Below are positions 35,901 to 46,971 of a stretch of 64,000 nucleotides of DNA, in pieces. The notes under the pieces are model-generated. The model had not been told where the DNA came from, did not search any database, and saw nothing but the letters and a program-made list of their open reading frames with translations. The DNA lies in assembly GCF_032362555.1 (NCBI RefSeq), contig NC_083523.1, forward strand, positions 4,935,501-4,999,500. The letters are read 5' to 3'. A program made the translations under genes and the position numbers. This DNA is from Amyelois transitella (lineage: Eukaryota > Arthropoda > Insecta > Lepidoptera > Pyralidae). Each line of letters begins with the position of its first letter. The stretch's first letter is position 1.

Positions 35901-38900
35901 TATCTTTGCGATTAATTATGAAAAACAAGAAATGTATTTTTTTTTAATTTATGCAATCACATAAATTATTCATAACAGTTGCACTTAAGCGCTAAGTACT
36001 AAGTAGAGGTATTTTTGATGTCAGGTACCTAATCAGGTAGGTAATTAATAAACTAAAGATAAACAACGGGTAGCTAAACCCAAATATTTAATTATAATAA
36101 TGTTGATTACTCTGTATCTAATCTCCAGGGGATCACTAATGTCAATGTTCAACCACGTTAGGTACTAACCAAAATGTATGCGCAAGACGCATCTCCTGAC
36201 CCAGTGACATCGTTCTATTTTCTCACTTAACAATCCACTAGAGTCCCTACTAAATTAGGTATGTATTACCCAATGAACATTACTTAATGAAGATTCAACT
36301 GCGTCATCCTATTTAATATTGCAGCAGCTATTGAGGCATGCAGTTTATTACGATTATTTTACGTGACGTGTGTGATATGGGAATGTGGGTCAGCTATCTT
36401 AGCAATAGCTGCTACAGCGTTGTAACTCGGAATGCACTTACATATCTCATGTACATTAGAAATGCATTATGTATGTTATCTTGATGGACGGAAGTCATGA
36501 CTTCTAAAATAGGTTACAGATGGTACCAGGAAGACATCACATATTATCAGTTTTTACGACGGCGACGCAGACAAGTTCAAAATATGGTTTTGAATGATAA
36601 TGTTGTTGTTGATAGCAACGACATTATCATTCAAAACCTATAACCTAATAATACCTACAGCAGAATACGCTGGGACATTGGCAACACTAAAAAAAATTAC
36701 GTTATATAATTTTACGTCACATACAAAAAGTATAACCCTAATTTAAAAAATTGAAACCTTTTGAATACTCTCCAAATAAAACGAAACTTGCGGATATTCT
36801 TAATTTTTTTTATTGAGCATCAGCTATAGCTATATCGCATAGCAGAGCATTTATTTCAATCGTGCATGGCTAAAGTTATTTAATTTAATAATCATTTTGG
36901 TTTATAATTCTGCCGCTTGTTCTGTCACTCATATCATAATCACAAAAACACTAGAACATGAGTCTATCACGCAAAGTTTTAGCGATCTTTTGGACCGCAT
37001 AAAGATTACTCGTGCGTGACATAAGCGTTAATAATATATGATTCAAACGCAACTAATTCGTCATGATCCAAGGACAATCTAAGTTTTTAATTGTTATAGA
37101 AATTATCTTTAAAAAGCTAATCTGACCCATAACTTAGGTACCTGCGAATATTTTTAATTTAAAAAGGCTTAAGAGTAGATTGATATGGTAATGTTAAAAT
37201 AAAGATGAAAACTTGCTCCTTTTGTAGGGTTCCATACTCGAAAGTTAAAAACGGGACCCTATTACTAAGCCTCCGCTGTCTGTCTGACACCAAGCTTTAT
37301 CTCATAAACCGTGATAGCTAGAACGCTGAAATTTTCTCAAATTATGTATTTCCGTTTTTCCGAAGAAAATATTAAGGGCGTACATCGCCCTTAATATTTT
37401 CTTTATATTCATAAACGTTATTTTTTCATATTTTTTTCTCAATATTAATTACGGTAACAGAAAATCGCTTAAAATTTTGATAGAATATTTACTTGTGTAT
37501 AATCTTTCAAAATCCTTTACTATTCACCGAGCAATATTTGTATGGATTAAACAGGTGGTTCTAAATAATTAAAAACAATTAAGTAATTATTAAATGGTGC
37601 TCCCATACATCAAACATTATATTTAACAATTTTAAGAAACGGGTAGAAACGTTAATTAAAAAAATTAATAGATACTTATTTAAGTAGTTTTAGTAGATAA
37701 TAAACGAGATGATAGTACGGAACTCTTCGTGCACGATGCCGACTAACACTTGCCCGGTATTACGAATTTCAATTTTAAATCGACGAAAAATTATGCAATT
37801 CTGGGCGTGTTGTGTTTAATTTATTTTGCGTTCATCCGAACTACAGGCCCTTGGGCACATAATTGTAGCAGTTGTTTTTTAAAATATCCAATAAGGTAGA
37901 ATCTATCGATGCCTTTGGTTTTTTAGTGATTTATGTGTTTACTTAAATCGAACCGCTGCAGACTTTATATCCCTTTTAACATTAGCATGTAGATAGATAA
38001 ATCTTCAAGCAAATAAAAATGAAGCATAGTACTTACATTAGCATGAAAACCTATTTATCTATACTAATATTATAAAGCTGAAGAGTTTGTTGTTTGTTTG
38101 TTTGAACGCGCTAATCTCAGGAACTACTGGTTCGAAATGAAAAATTATTTTTGCGTTGAAAAGACCATTTATCGAGGAAGGCTTTAGCGGCTATATAACA
38201 TCACGCTGCAACTATATGGAGCAAAGAAATAATATTGACGTCACATCACTTAAATCTAATTATAACTAATCCCGCTTCTAAAGCGCATGTGTAGAAGAAG
38301 CGGCGGAACAAACTACTCTGCAGCAATAGATTGAGATAAAAGAAATTTTAAACATTGTGCTATATTAAATGGAGTTTGTGAATGACGGCGCCATTCACGA
38401 ACTTTGATCTTTATAACTCATACGAAAGAACGTAATGACTGGCTAACATTACGAAACAACATCTATGACTGAAAAAATCAAATACTTCCGTGAATAATCA
38501 ATATCTATGTATATTAGTTTGGCTGCTAACCTATGCTGTTACGGAGTGGAAAAACATTGTAAGAAAACTTGCACATCAAGCAACTGGATGTGTAACCATG
38601 ATCCAATATGGGAAAGGTTCCCCTGTGAAGGTTGAAGTTCAGACGCTCCGTGAAAAAAACCCTGGCTTACGTAATTTGTGATCTCGATCTTAGACGAACC
38701 ACTTCAGATAGGTGAGAACGCAACCGAAACTAACATGATATTGATGTTTATGACGGTCAAATAAAACTCACATTCCAATCCCATCCGGTTGGTGAGTTGG
38801 TCGAAACCGAGGACGGTGCCGTCCGGCTTGCGACTGGACTGCAGAAGGTTGAGGAAGTCGTCACAGATGTTGTTCAGCTCAGGCAAGAAGTTCTGCATCG

Positions 38901-41900
38901 TCTGAGGACTCGTCAACTCCGCAGTTAGGTGGCGACGGAGATGGTGCCATTTCTCGCCTTGCCTAAAAAACATTCAGGGAAAAAATTAAAAAAAAAAACC
39001 TTTGTTTTGTCTTATATATAATACTAGCTGTGCCCGCTACTTCGTCCGCGTGGAATAGATATTTGGGCATCATCGAAGCCCTCAAGAATGAATAATTTTC
39101 CCCGTTTTTTCTCACATTTTCCATTTTTTCTTCGCTCCTAAAAGTTGCAGCGTGATCTTATATAACCTAAAGCCTTCCTCGATAAATGGTCTATTCATCA
39201 CAATAAGAATTTTTCAATTCAAACCAGTAGTTCCTGCGATTAGCGCTTTCAAACAAACTTTTCAGCTTTATAATATTAGTATGGATAGATATAAAGCGAT
39301 TGAAATTTTAAATGTTAAAATGTAAAGTAATTTTTAGTTCAGTTAATTTGATTTAAATATTTGCTTTGAAACAGTCAATCGACTTGGAACTCTATAAAAG
39401 CTTGAAGTGTAGGTATATTTATTGAATAGATTTATCCATATACCTACGAGTAGGTACATTAAATGAATTTATGCACGCAAGTACTAGTATTATCCAAAAC
39501 ATCGTATTATTGAAATCATTTCTCAAAATCTATTCATATAAATGCTTATTTATTTTAATAACTACTCGTGAATCATTAAGAAATTCTTCCGCATTACTAT
39601 AAAATTAGAATGGCCACTTGTCAATAAAAAATTATATTGATAATTAGTTCTCAGTTGTTGCGCCCAGGAAATGCCTCGTCAAGTAGTGCATATTATACAA
39701 ACAAGGCTACTGCGCAGCTTTGCCAAAAAATACGTGACCGGCAAATATAGATCCTTGTCAAAATGTCTGCATGACGGCATGTCTTATTGCGTCTGGCTTT
39801 AGTTTAGGGTTCGCTTGATATCCTAATGTTATCGAGGCTGGAAATTATAAATACTAACTCGTTTTTGATATTCGTTTTTTTTGTTTAAATAATTTTAAAT
39901 ACCTACCAATTAAGTAAATACGCTTTACTTAACTTTTCAATAGTAGGTAGGTATGTATAAAAAGCAGATTAAGCTCCATTAGACGAGTAATTATAGAAAT
40001 TCCTAAGTATTATGTATTTTACCTTACTGAATTTAATTTATTTTTAAAATATTTTTTTTATAAATAGCCGAGCTATGTATATAGCTACTTCGTGAACCTT
40101 TCAATTTATGTCCTTTTGATATTTTTTATAGAACGAGGTCAAGCCACCTGTAGCGCTGTCTAATCATAATTAACTGTCTACATATTGAATAAAGTTAGTA
40201 AGTACCTAGTGATAATATTTTAATAAAATTAACACACCTCTAGAAAAAAACTTCATTATTATTTTTGTAAATTTTTACTTATTTTTTCATCATTGCGTTT
40301 CTCGCGTCCGCTTTCTAACAAGATCTATTCTGTAACTTCTCTATATTTTTTTTTACATTGGCGATGGCACGCATAAAAGAATTATATACCCTACTAATAT
40401 TGTAAATGCGAAAATTTGTACGGATATACTGTATGTAGGTATATTTGTTACTCTTTCATGTGAAATTGCTTGAAGGATTTTGATAAAATTTGGTATACGG
40501 GTAGAATATAACCTGGAATAATATGATAATTACTTTTATGACGAAATTCCCGCGGAAGCAAAGTCATGGGGCGCAGCTAGTAATACCTAATCCTACCTAA
40601 ACAATTTAAAGTATGCTAATGACTTGATGTGTCTAACCATGTAATTGACCACTTATGTAGATAGACGTCTCGCATAGGCGCCAGCATATTGCCACCTGAG
40701 ATTATTACCTGCATACCTACATGTGATTTGACACCAGGATAAAGACTATACATAGGTATATACAATTCTTAATACCCATACAAGCGCCTAGACTTATCGT
40801 CATTTGACGCATTTTATAAATAAAGTAAAAATTACATAAGGCGTAGTCATTAATTTCGGAAACGTAAATAAGAGCAACCCAACGGTAGAATAAGAACATT
40901 TTGATCGCCCTAATATACCTACTCCATACCCATTCTCATACTCTACTGTATTTTGGCATCTGAATTTGGTTCAAGAATCAAATAACAAATAGGCACGCAT
41001 CCAGTTCAGGCTTCTACGCTGGTCTGCTAGGAAAGATAACACATACTTAGAGTGAGCCAGCTGCTTTTTTTACCGTACAAATTGTGAAAGCCAACCAAGG
41101 AGACCGTTGGCTCTATCTACTCCGTATGTAATAAAGACGCAGGAAATATATTTATCAATAACAGTACTTACTCATTCACAAGTCCGGTCGAAGCATATCT
41201 ATCAGGCCTGCTTCGCCTGTAGACCTGTACGATTTCTGTGGGCGGTCGATAGGGCCTCTTGGCCGGGGTCCGAAGAACTGTCTCCAGCGCCTCCCGCTGA
41301 GCTATGGAGACGACCGCGGCGCCCCCTGGCGTGGTCTCCACGAACACTGGCCCGTAACGCCTGAACATGTCTGCGTGTAAGGTTACCAGGTGTCAGGAAC
41401 TTTGAGTGCCTGACGTCAGTAATTGTTATGTCAAAAGATATAGTGTCACATTTTTACTATTTGGAAGCATAGCAGTATCATCGTAACAAGCGTTTCGTGC
41501 GCCGGGTGCGAGATTCTACAACTGCGTCACTAGATTTTTTTGTAAAAATAATTATTTATAAGGAATTCCCTGGCCATTTCTTTACCACCTCAGTGCAAAA
41601 GCACAGTTAGCAGACCCCTATTTACAGCACTGGTATGGCTGTGTGTTATATTTATGATGCTTCCAAAGTCTAATACTTAGGGCGGGCAGGGTCGTTGACA
41701 TTGCAAATAGCTCGATAAGCGTAATCGCTACTACCGTGATTTCCGGGGTTATGATTACGAAGCATATTGTTAACTTATTTCTATTCATCATTTTTCTATG
41801 TACCTATGCTAATATGCTTATTTCAACATTTAGCTACAGATGTTCCAAAACATGTAATAAGCTCAATTTAACAAAAATGTTAAATTGATGAATTGTGAAA

Positions 41901-42260
41901 ATCTATAATCATAACAAGCTTCGATTTCATAGATCAGTCAATTTAGTTAAACCACCTTTTTGCAACAGAGAGATTTCGTAATTATGATTTTTAAGAAAGC
42001 ATTTTTATAAGTACTTATAGTAATTATATAAGAAAATTCTCACCTTCGTAAGCCTCGTGCAGTTTGTTCATCCTATATCGACTCCAGAACAGCCACCGAG
42101 TACCCAAGAACGGCAAGGCAGGCGGACCAGGCAGCCTCGTCGCCTGCCTGCCATCCGCTGCTCGTGCCATCAGCGCCGTGGCAGCCACCACCAGCGCAAC
42201 CACGAGAAGCACCAATGTTGGGATCCCAACGGACCAGTCCACTAAAGGAGGTGGTGTGCC
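32944..42260 (-). CDS. shd: Ecdysone 20-hydroxylase CYP314A1 (shade), 5' end incomplete
   Basis: This P450 converts ecdysone to 20-hydroxyecdysone, the moulting hormone. Exons on the minus strand: 42260-42044, 41370-41172, 38962-38772, 35143-34948, 34659-34446, 34092-33859, 33696-33499 and 33048-32944, 1554 bases, all phases consistent, 517 residues. Landmarks: hydrophobic anchor and LPGPPALPFLGTRW; RPPTEI and YRRSRPDRYAS; RAQRDSYYG; I-helix ITAGIET; K-helix EAFR; PERW; heme loop PFGRGRRMCPGKRF with the ligand cysteine. The first five are shared with insect shade as I recall it. The first listed exon begins at an acceptor (TTTTCAG|GGC) and has no in-frame ATG before an upstream stop, so a short exon with the start codon must lie further right. 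Intron 3 (3.6 kb) contains a LINE fragment and a decayed duplicate of exon 4. Confidence 0.93.
33415..33475 (-). mobile_element. SINE-S fragment in the last shade intron
   Basis: Short match ('tgtagacagagccaa', 'ctcttgcaaagactga', 'ggccatggtcag') ending about 25 bases from the donor of shade exon 7. Confidence 0.45.
35179..35457 (+). mobile_element. 5'-truncated young LINE copy with 13-bp target duplication
   Basis: Bounded by perfect direct repeats ATGTTAAAACAAT at 35166-35178 and 35458-35470. From about 35185 to 35457 it matches 20778-21056 of the intact LINE with only a handful of substitutions and keeps the C-terminal 90-codon frame open. The first six bases (gttaaa) are filler at the truncation point. 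It sits in shade intron 3, opposite in sense to the gene, 36 bases beyond the acceptor of exon 4. Confidence 0.92.
35474..35577 (-). pseudogene. Decayed duplicate of shade exon 4
   Basis: The block is colinear with real exon 4 bases 34977-35080. In one ungapped stretch (35521-35553 against 35021-35053) 27 of 33 bases agree, and the minus-strand translation still reads AHFRAQRDSYY, identical to the real exon. Upstream and downstream parts are shortened and altered, and the donor side of the exon is not preserved. Before the LINE arrived it lay directly next to exon 4 with about 35 bases between, which indicates a tandem exon duplication inside the gene. It is probably not spliced in. Confidence 0.75.
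35795..35875 (-). mobile_element. Diverged SINE-S fragment
   Basis: Weak similarity ('atcgcatctttaccctt', 'gccacgtttggctg') in the expected order. Heavily mutated. Confidence 0.3.
36586..36638. repeat. Hairpin with 23-bp arms
   Basis: Left arm 36586-36608 (GGTTTTGAATGATAATGT then TGTTG...) and right arm 36616-36638 (CAACGACATTATCATTC...) are complementary at every position except one G:T pair, with a 7-base loop. Pairing stops abruptly at both ends of the arms. It lies in shade intron 3. It could be a precursor-like RNA hairpin or a tiny inverted-repeat element. Confidence 0.75.
37226..37760 (+). repeat. Interspersed repeat beginning GTAGGGTTCC
   Basis: Starts 'gtagggttccatactcg', 'aaaacgggaccctattact', 'ctccgctgtctgtctg' and ends 'ggaactcttcgtgcacga', 'actaacacttgcccgg'. 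Repeats with these edges are, from memory, widespread in Lepidoptera. Inside is a perfect 18-bp hairpin (37363-37380 and 37386-37403, loop TACAT), probably a local inverted duplication. Confidence 0.5.
38058..38232 (+). mobile_element. Helitron-like element (family H1), 3'-truncated
   Basis: Starts after an A with TCTATACTAATATTATAAAG and follows the family to 'ggagcaaagaaat', where it passes into repeat R1. Confidence 0.6.
38232..38330 (+). repeat. Interspersed repeat R1
   Basis: 'ttgacgtcacatcacttaaa', 'cccgcttctaaagcgcatg', 'agaagaagcggcggaacaaa', 'ctctgcagca', closely related to the minus strand of 49062-49155. It abuts the Helitron-like piece directly. Confidence 0.65.
39024..39285 (-). 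mobile_element. Helitron-like element (family H1), both ends present
   Basis: On the minus strand it begins TCCATACTAATATTATAAAG directly after an A and ends GCGGGCACAGCTAG directly before a T. That is the 5'-TC, CTAG-3', A/T-insertion pattern of non-autonomous Helitrons. A short GC-rich segment precedes CTAG. No coding capacity. It lies in shade intron 2. Confidence 0.65.
40386..40587 (+). mobile_element. Helitron-like element, diverged
   Basis: 'taccctactaatattgtaaa' at the left, 'gaaggattttgataaaattt' in the middle and 'gcggaagcaaagtcatgggg' then CGCAGCTAG|T at the right. Same general plan as 39024-39285 but a different family. Confidence 0.5.
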
Positions 42261-42304
42261 CTGAAAAGTTTAAACTTTATATTGAATTTTGAGACATTCA
42301 CTGG

Positions 42305-42410
42305 CTAACTTTACCGGCAGAAAAAGATCAGATTTCCATCGTGGCCTGACCAGGGATCAAACCCGAGACCTCAGATATAAGCTACCGTTGAGCCGTTAAG
42401 ATTTAATTTC
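42305..42410 (-). mobile_element. tRNA-derived SINE, partial
   Basis: On the minus strand a B box GGTTTGATCCC (42363-42353) and an A-box-like CTCAACGGTAGC upstream, followed by 'tggtcaggccacgatgga'. It lies just outside the most 5' recognised exon of shade. Confidence 0.5.
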
Positions 42411-42974
42411 AAACAAATGTCTACCTGTACGTCTTGAGGTCTTGATTGACCATCTTGACATTGTGACTTATACGTAACTAGATCAATTTAAAATAATAAT
42501 AAAAAACACGTTCTTCATAGATAGAAACATGTGATCCTCAAAAATATCTAACGAAGTTCAACTTTACCCTTTCTATCAAAAAACATTAATGAATATTATC
42601 TGCCGTATGTATCGGTAACTGTTTGATAGCAGCTCTTACATTCCAAAAGTTCTATTAATAGCCATAACTTTTAAGTGATAAACTTCTTCGATAATATTTT
42701 TACTCGGGCGATGAAAAATGTTTTTAAGTCGTATTTTTTCATTGTAAATACAACGGTATCAGCCGTTTACATCGGCATATGTTGGGTTTGGATTCGTTTG
42801 CTATCGCGGTCGTTGACCCTCGGGCCTGGCTCAGCAATGGACGTAGTGAGTGATCTTGACATTGGTTTGCGTAACTGCCGGTAAGTCTTACGGGTCTTAC
42901 GTAACATGCGGAATGCGACTCGAGCACGGAATCGACAAATATGAATGAATACGCTTGGTGTTATAAGAATCTAG

Positions 42975-43050
42975 AAATCTCAATATGCCTTTCAGTTTCT
43001 TCAAGACCCTTGGCTCTGCTTTCCCCGATAGAGATAAAAACGTGGTAGAA
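42975..43050 (+). mobile_element. Diverged SINE-S fragment
   Basis: 'tgcctttcagtttcttcaag', 'cttggctctgctttcccc', 'gatagagataaaaacgtgg' follow the tail half of the family with several changes. Confidence 0.4.
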
Positions 43051-43204
43051 AGAAATTATACGTGGAAATCTCTCAGGTGTTTTCACGCAGAACCGATATG
43101 GCAAACCATCTCTTACCTTTATGTGGAAGACTACTAACCTATATATCAACAGAAAGTACTAGAAACACACTAATTTGCCTATCGGTATGAACGTGGTAGA
43201 AGTG

Positions 43205-43275
43205 TACCTAAGAAGTATACAGGGATTATGGCAAGTGGAAAGATACCTACCCCTCCAGTAAAGAAGCCTGGCAAA
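43205..43275 (+). mobile_element. 3' fragment of the 17.7 kb LINE family
   Basis: 'acagggattatggcaagtgg', 'aaagatacctacccctcc' and 'aaagaagcctggc' parallel 20980-21042 of the intact LINE with a small internal deletion. Confidence 0.5.
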
Positions 43276-43578
43276 TAAAACTGATAAAATAAGGGAAAGC
43301 GGAAAATGTAAAATAAACCTTAAATCGGGAAATGAAAAACGAGCATTTCGTACGGACTTTACCTAACTTTATTTTATTGATCAGTTTCAAGTTCTTAATT
43401 GACTTCAAGTAAATAAACACTTAGATTTATTCACCTATTCTCGGTATTACTTAATTAATTAATTCAATAACAATGAGGTAATGAGTTTATACTATACACC
43501 GAAAAGTGATAAATACGCTATTGTTTTTATAAACCGACCGTGATAAGAATATTTTTACAGATAAAATGGATATAATAT

Positions 43579-43760
43579 ACTAGTGAACCGCCTCTGCTTC
43601 GGGTTGCATTTACACATATAAACCTTCGTCTTGAATCACTTTTATCTATTAAAAAACTACATCAAAATCCGTTATGTAGCTTTAAAGATCTAAGCATACA
43701 TTCATACCGACATAGGACGCAGGACTTTGCTTTATACTAAGTATGTAGTGATGTTGTGAT
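43579..43760 (-). mobile_element. Helitron-like element (family H2)
   Basis: The minus strand ends 'atgcaacccgaagcagaggc', 'ggttcactag' before T. It shares 'gatctaagcatacattcat' and 'cttgaatcact' with 7003-7150. Confidence 0.45.
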
Positions 43761-44164
43761 AGTGATTTCCATACCTCTCTACTTCTTTTTGTGTATACCC
43801 ATGACTTGTACAGATAAACCACCGAAACTTGTATCAAAAATAATACATATAAGTTTAGACATTGGAAAGGCTACTTTTTGTATCTCTTACAGGTACGGGG
43901 AAAAGGAATTGTAGTTCTACGCAGACAGAGCTGCGAGCGAAATCTAGTGCGTGAACAAGAGTCGTTGCCTTGTGTTATGCAATAAGTCGGTAAGTATATA
44001 AAAACGTCCACTGGTATAAAAAATAAATATTTTTATCAGTCCACAGCCATTATTTACGGCAGGGGAACGAACTAAACAAGTATGTCTACTTTGTCTTTAT
44101 CTGGTGCCTAATGATAAAAAATGAATCCTAATTTAAATATATTTTCTAGTATAGCTAGCATCCA

Positions 44165-44250
44165 TCTGAACGTGGCCTTTTAGTCTTTTCAAGACTGTTG
44201 ACACTGTCTAGTCCGCAAGGGATTTAGACGTGTTATATGTATGTATGTTA
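44165..44250 (+). mobile_element. SINE-S fragment (tail half)
   Basis: 'ctgaacgtggcctttt', 'cttttcaagactgttg', 'ctgtctagtccgcaagggat', then a tatgtatgtatg tail. Confidence 0.65.
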
Positions 44251-44368
44251 GGAATAGTAGCATGACGAACAAGACATGCGCTGAGCAAGGATTATGGAAA
44301 TTCCTAAGTTGACGAAGGCATGAATAAAAACTAGTTCTATATCAAGCTGCCTTTACAAAGAATTTTAA

Positions 44369-44535
44369 CAACCAGCTTTTGCCCGCGACTTCATCCGATT
44401 TTTCGAAATATAAAAGTATCCTATGTTATTCCTTAGAGTCAACTCTATCTTTGTACCAAATTCTGTGGTTTAGGCGTGAAACCGTAACAGACACAGTTAC
44501 TTTCGCACTAATTATTAGTAGGGATAGTAGAGAGG
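44369..44535 (-). mobile_element. Helitron-like fragment
   Basis: The plus strand begins 'ccagcttttgcccgcgactt' and 'catccgattttt', the reverse of a GTCGCGGGC...GCTGG-type end. The inner part resembles other TC...CTAG repeats. Confidence 0.3.
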
Positions 44536-44539
44536 AAGT

Positions 44540-46190
44540 AGCGATTTTATGTTGCCCTAAATTGGAAATATCATAAAAACTTATAATGTTTTTGCAGGAT
44601 AGTTTCCAAAGCAATTAATAAATAAGTCGATAAAAGTATAATGTTCCTAGCAGAGGTTATTTTCATATTAAAAAGTGATCATAACTCTTTTTTAAAATGC
44701 AATCATTTTGACGAACACTGTATTCAAATCGGTTCTAAAATCTATATTGTTACGGCCATAGTAGCATACAAATTACTATTCTCGTAAATATATATATAAA
44801 GCTCGTTTATGATTTTATTATATGTATTTATGTAGATAATTTTTAGCACTTACCTGAAAGACCTACAATGACCTACATGAACATACATTTATGTTGTTTA
44901 TTTTATACCTTTTTGACATGAGAATGTGGGACAATGCGGGTTCACTAGTATTATATATTTGGAATATTAGGGGATCCCACTCCATTAGTGTTCATAACTA
45001 TAGCAATACTTATTCATATTCATAGGGGCTTAATCAAGAGTTTTACTCTATTTTGTGTAATATAATTTCACTACTTTATTTTGTAAACTCATATAACTAG
45101 CCAGTTTAAAAAATATATATACAAGTCACTTTGAAATCCTTTCTCCCATATGATTTCATCGCGTGTGTAACAAAACTAACAAGTCAATATGGATCCTTGA
45201 TTCAAGATATAAATAGACAGGGCTTAGCATTTATTAATATTCTACAGCAATGGAAAGGAATTTCGCGCCTGCTTAAAAATGTAAACAATCGGTTTTATAG
45301 AGAAATTCCTTCAGTACAGCATGTGAGAAAGACTCCAAAAGCAATTACGGGTGATAATTAAAATTTCATTTACTTAATTAGAATAATTGCTAAGCTTGCG
45401 CGCAGACGTGGCCGCAGGAATCGATTTAATTTCTTATAATTGACTCACGGATTTTTAATTGATCCGCTGGAGCATTCGTATCGAATACCAGGCCTACTCT
45501 ATAGGTTGAGCACTGTTTAAACAATTTTTTTGTTGCAACGCCGGTCGCTCCAGTACACTCTAGCATTAGATTTTATTATTCTGATTTATCATTTTACTAA
45601 TAAAATACGTTAGCACCTAGTTTATTTTTTACTATACAAACTTTAAGATTACTTGTGTATTTTATTATTTTTTGATTAGCAAATAAGCCAATAATTAACT
45701 ACAAACAACTGCCAAGACTTCATAACCTTAGATCACATATCAGTAGGTAGCAACTGAATGAAAGATTCAGCAAAAGATTAAATAACGTTGAAGGTCTAAC
45801 TCAAAGTTCAGATAAATATCATAATAGTACTACAGCAATTTTGATAAGATAAGCAAAGCATTCAGACCGCCTCTGTGCTCTACATTCGGTAAACGATCCT
45901 TCAAGGACGGACGGTTCATCGCTAAGAATATCTGCGCATGCGACCCTGCAGCGCATTAATTGTATGCATCAATCGCGCTGATAAAAGAGCCAGTTTATTT
46001 CAATGACCAGACTTTTTACCCTATACGATCTATTGAAAGACTGAATCGAAATAATAGTTTTGTAAATCGAAAGAATGATTTTATATTTAGGGTCGCAATT
46101 TGATATCTATAGAAACGAGATCTTAAAAATTGTACGGAGTTTAATTCGTAACAACTTTACCTACATATCAAATGTTCCTACAATAATAAA
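44540..46190. other. AT-rich non-genic stretch
   Basis: Nothing recognised. A 76-codon ORF at 45131-45361 has no ATG start and no splice context and is not supported. Confidence 0.4.
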
Positions 46191-46197
46191 GGTAGGT

Positions 46198-46230
46198 CTA
46201 TATATATATATATTTATATATCGATATATT
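46198..46230. repeat. (TA)n microsatellite
   Basis: A run of TA dinucleotides, interrupted by TTTATATATCGA. Confidence 0.7.
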
Positions 46231-46693
46231 TTGATTCCCTTGTTGACTCCGTCATATCAATGCATGGTGCATTGATTTATCAGACCTATATTTATCTATA
46301 TAACATTCATGTTTTCCAGAAATATCTGGAAATCATTCGCGATAATCACCGAGTACATAAGCATACTTTTATATTGAAAATTAAAGCGTTGAAAAATACA
46401 TATACATATACTTACTTTTTTATTTTGCAAATACAGTCACTTAACTTTTGCCGCAGGATGGGACCATTGAATTATTCACAAAAATAAGAGTATAATGAAA
46501 ATAACGGGGCAATTATTCAGATTTTCAAAGCACTACTACAACTACATTTCTTCCTATGGATACATTTTAAATACGTCCAAGTATTATCAGGTAAAGAATA
46601 ATACAAATATTTCAAACTTAGTTACATAAAAATTAATCTTTATAATACTTTAGAGTACCTATAGCTCAATTTATTCCTTGTTAATATGATCAT

Positions 46694-46959
46694 GTGTCGT
46701 GTGGTTCCCGGCACCAAAATAAAAAAAATAATAGGACCAATCCATCTCGTTTCCATGGATGTCGGAATAGGCGACTAAGGGATAGGCTTATAAACTTGGG
46801 ATTCTTCTTTCAGGCGATGGGCTAGCAACCTGTCACTATTTGAATCTCAATTCAATCATCAAGCCAAAAAGCTGAACGTGGCCTATCAGTCTTTTCAAGA
46901 CTGTTGGCTATGTCTACCCCGCAAGGGATATAGACGTGACTATATGTATGTATATATGA
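46694..46959 (+). mobile_element. SINE-S, complete reference copy with 12-bp target duplication
   Basis: Perfect direct repeats TAATATGATCAT at 46682-46693 and 46960-46971 define the edges. The ~266-base body runs from 'tgtggttcccggcacc' through 'ggactaagggataggctta'-type sequence, 'gcaacctgtcactatttga', 'gctgaacgtggcctatcag', 'cttttcaagactgttggc' to 'tctaccccgcaagggatata', 'gacgtgac' and a tatgtatg tail. It has no coding capacity. The first bases include a B-box-like GTGGTTCCCGGC but no convincing A box, so the head may be truncated or not tRNA-derived. The last ~43 bases closely match the 3' end of the LINE at 17740-21060. The plus sense is defined by that tail. At least 15 copies or fragments lie in this window. 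Confidence 0.85.
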
Positions 46960-46971
46960 TAATATGATCAT

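Noticed and set aside
37363-37403. Perfect 18-bp hairpin as a microRNA candidate
   Set aside because: It lies inside a dispersed repeat (37226-37760), so a local inverted duplication is the simpler reading. The stem is also short.
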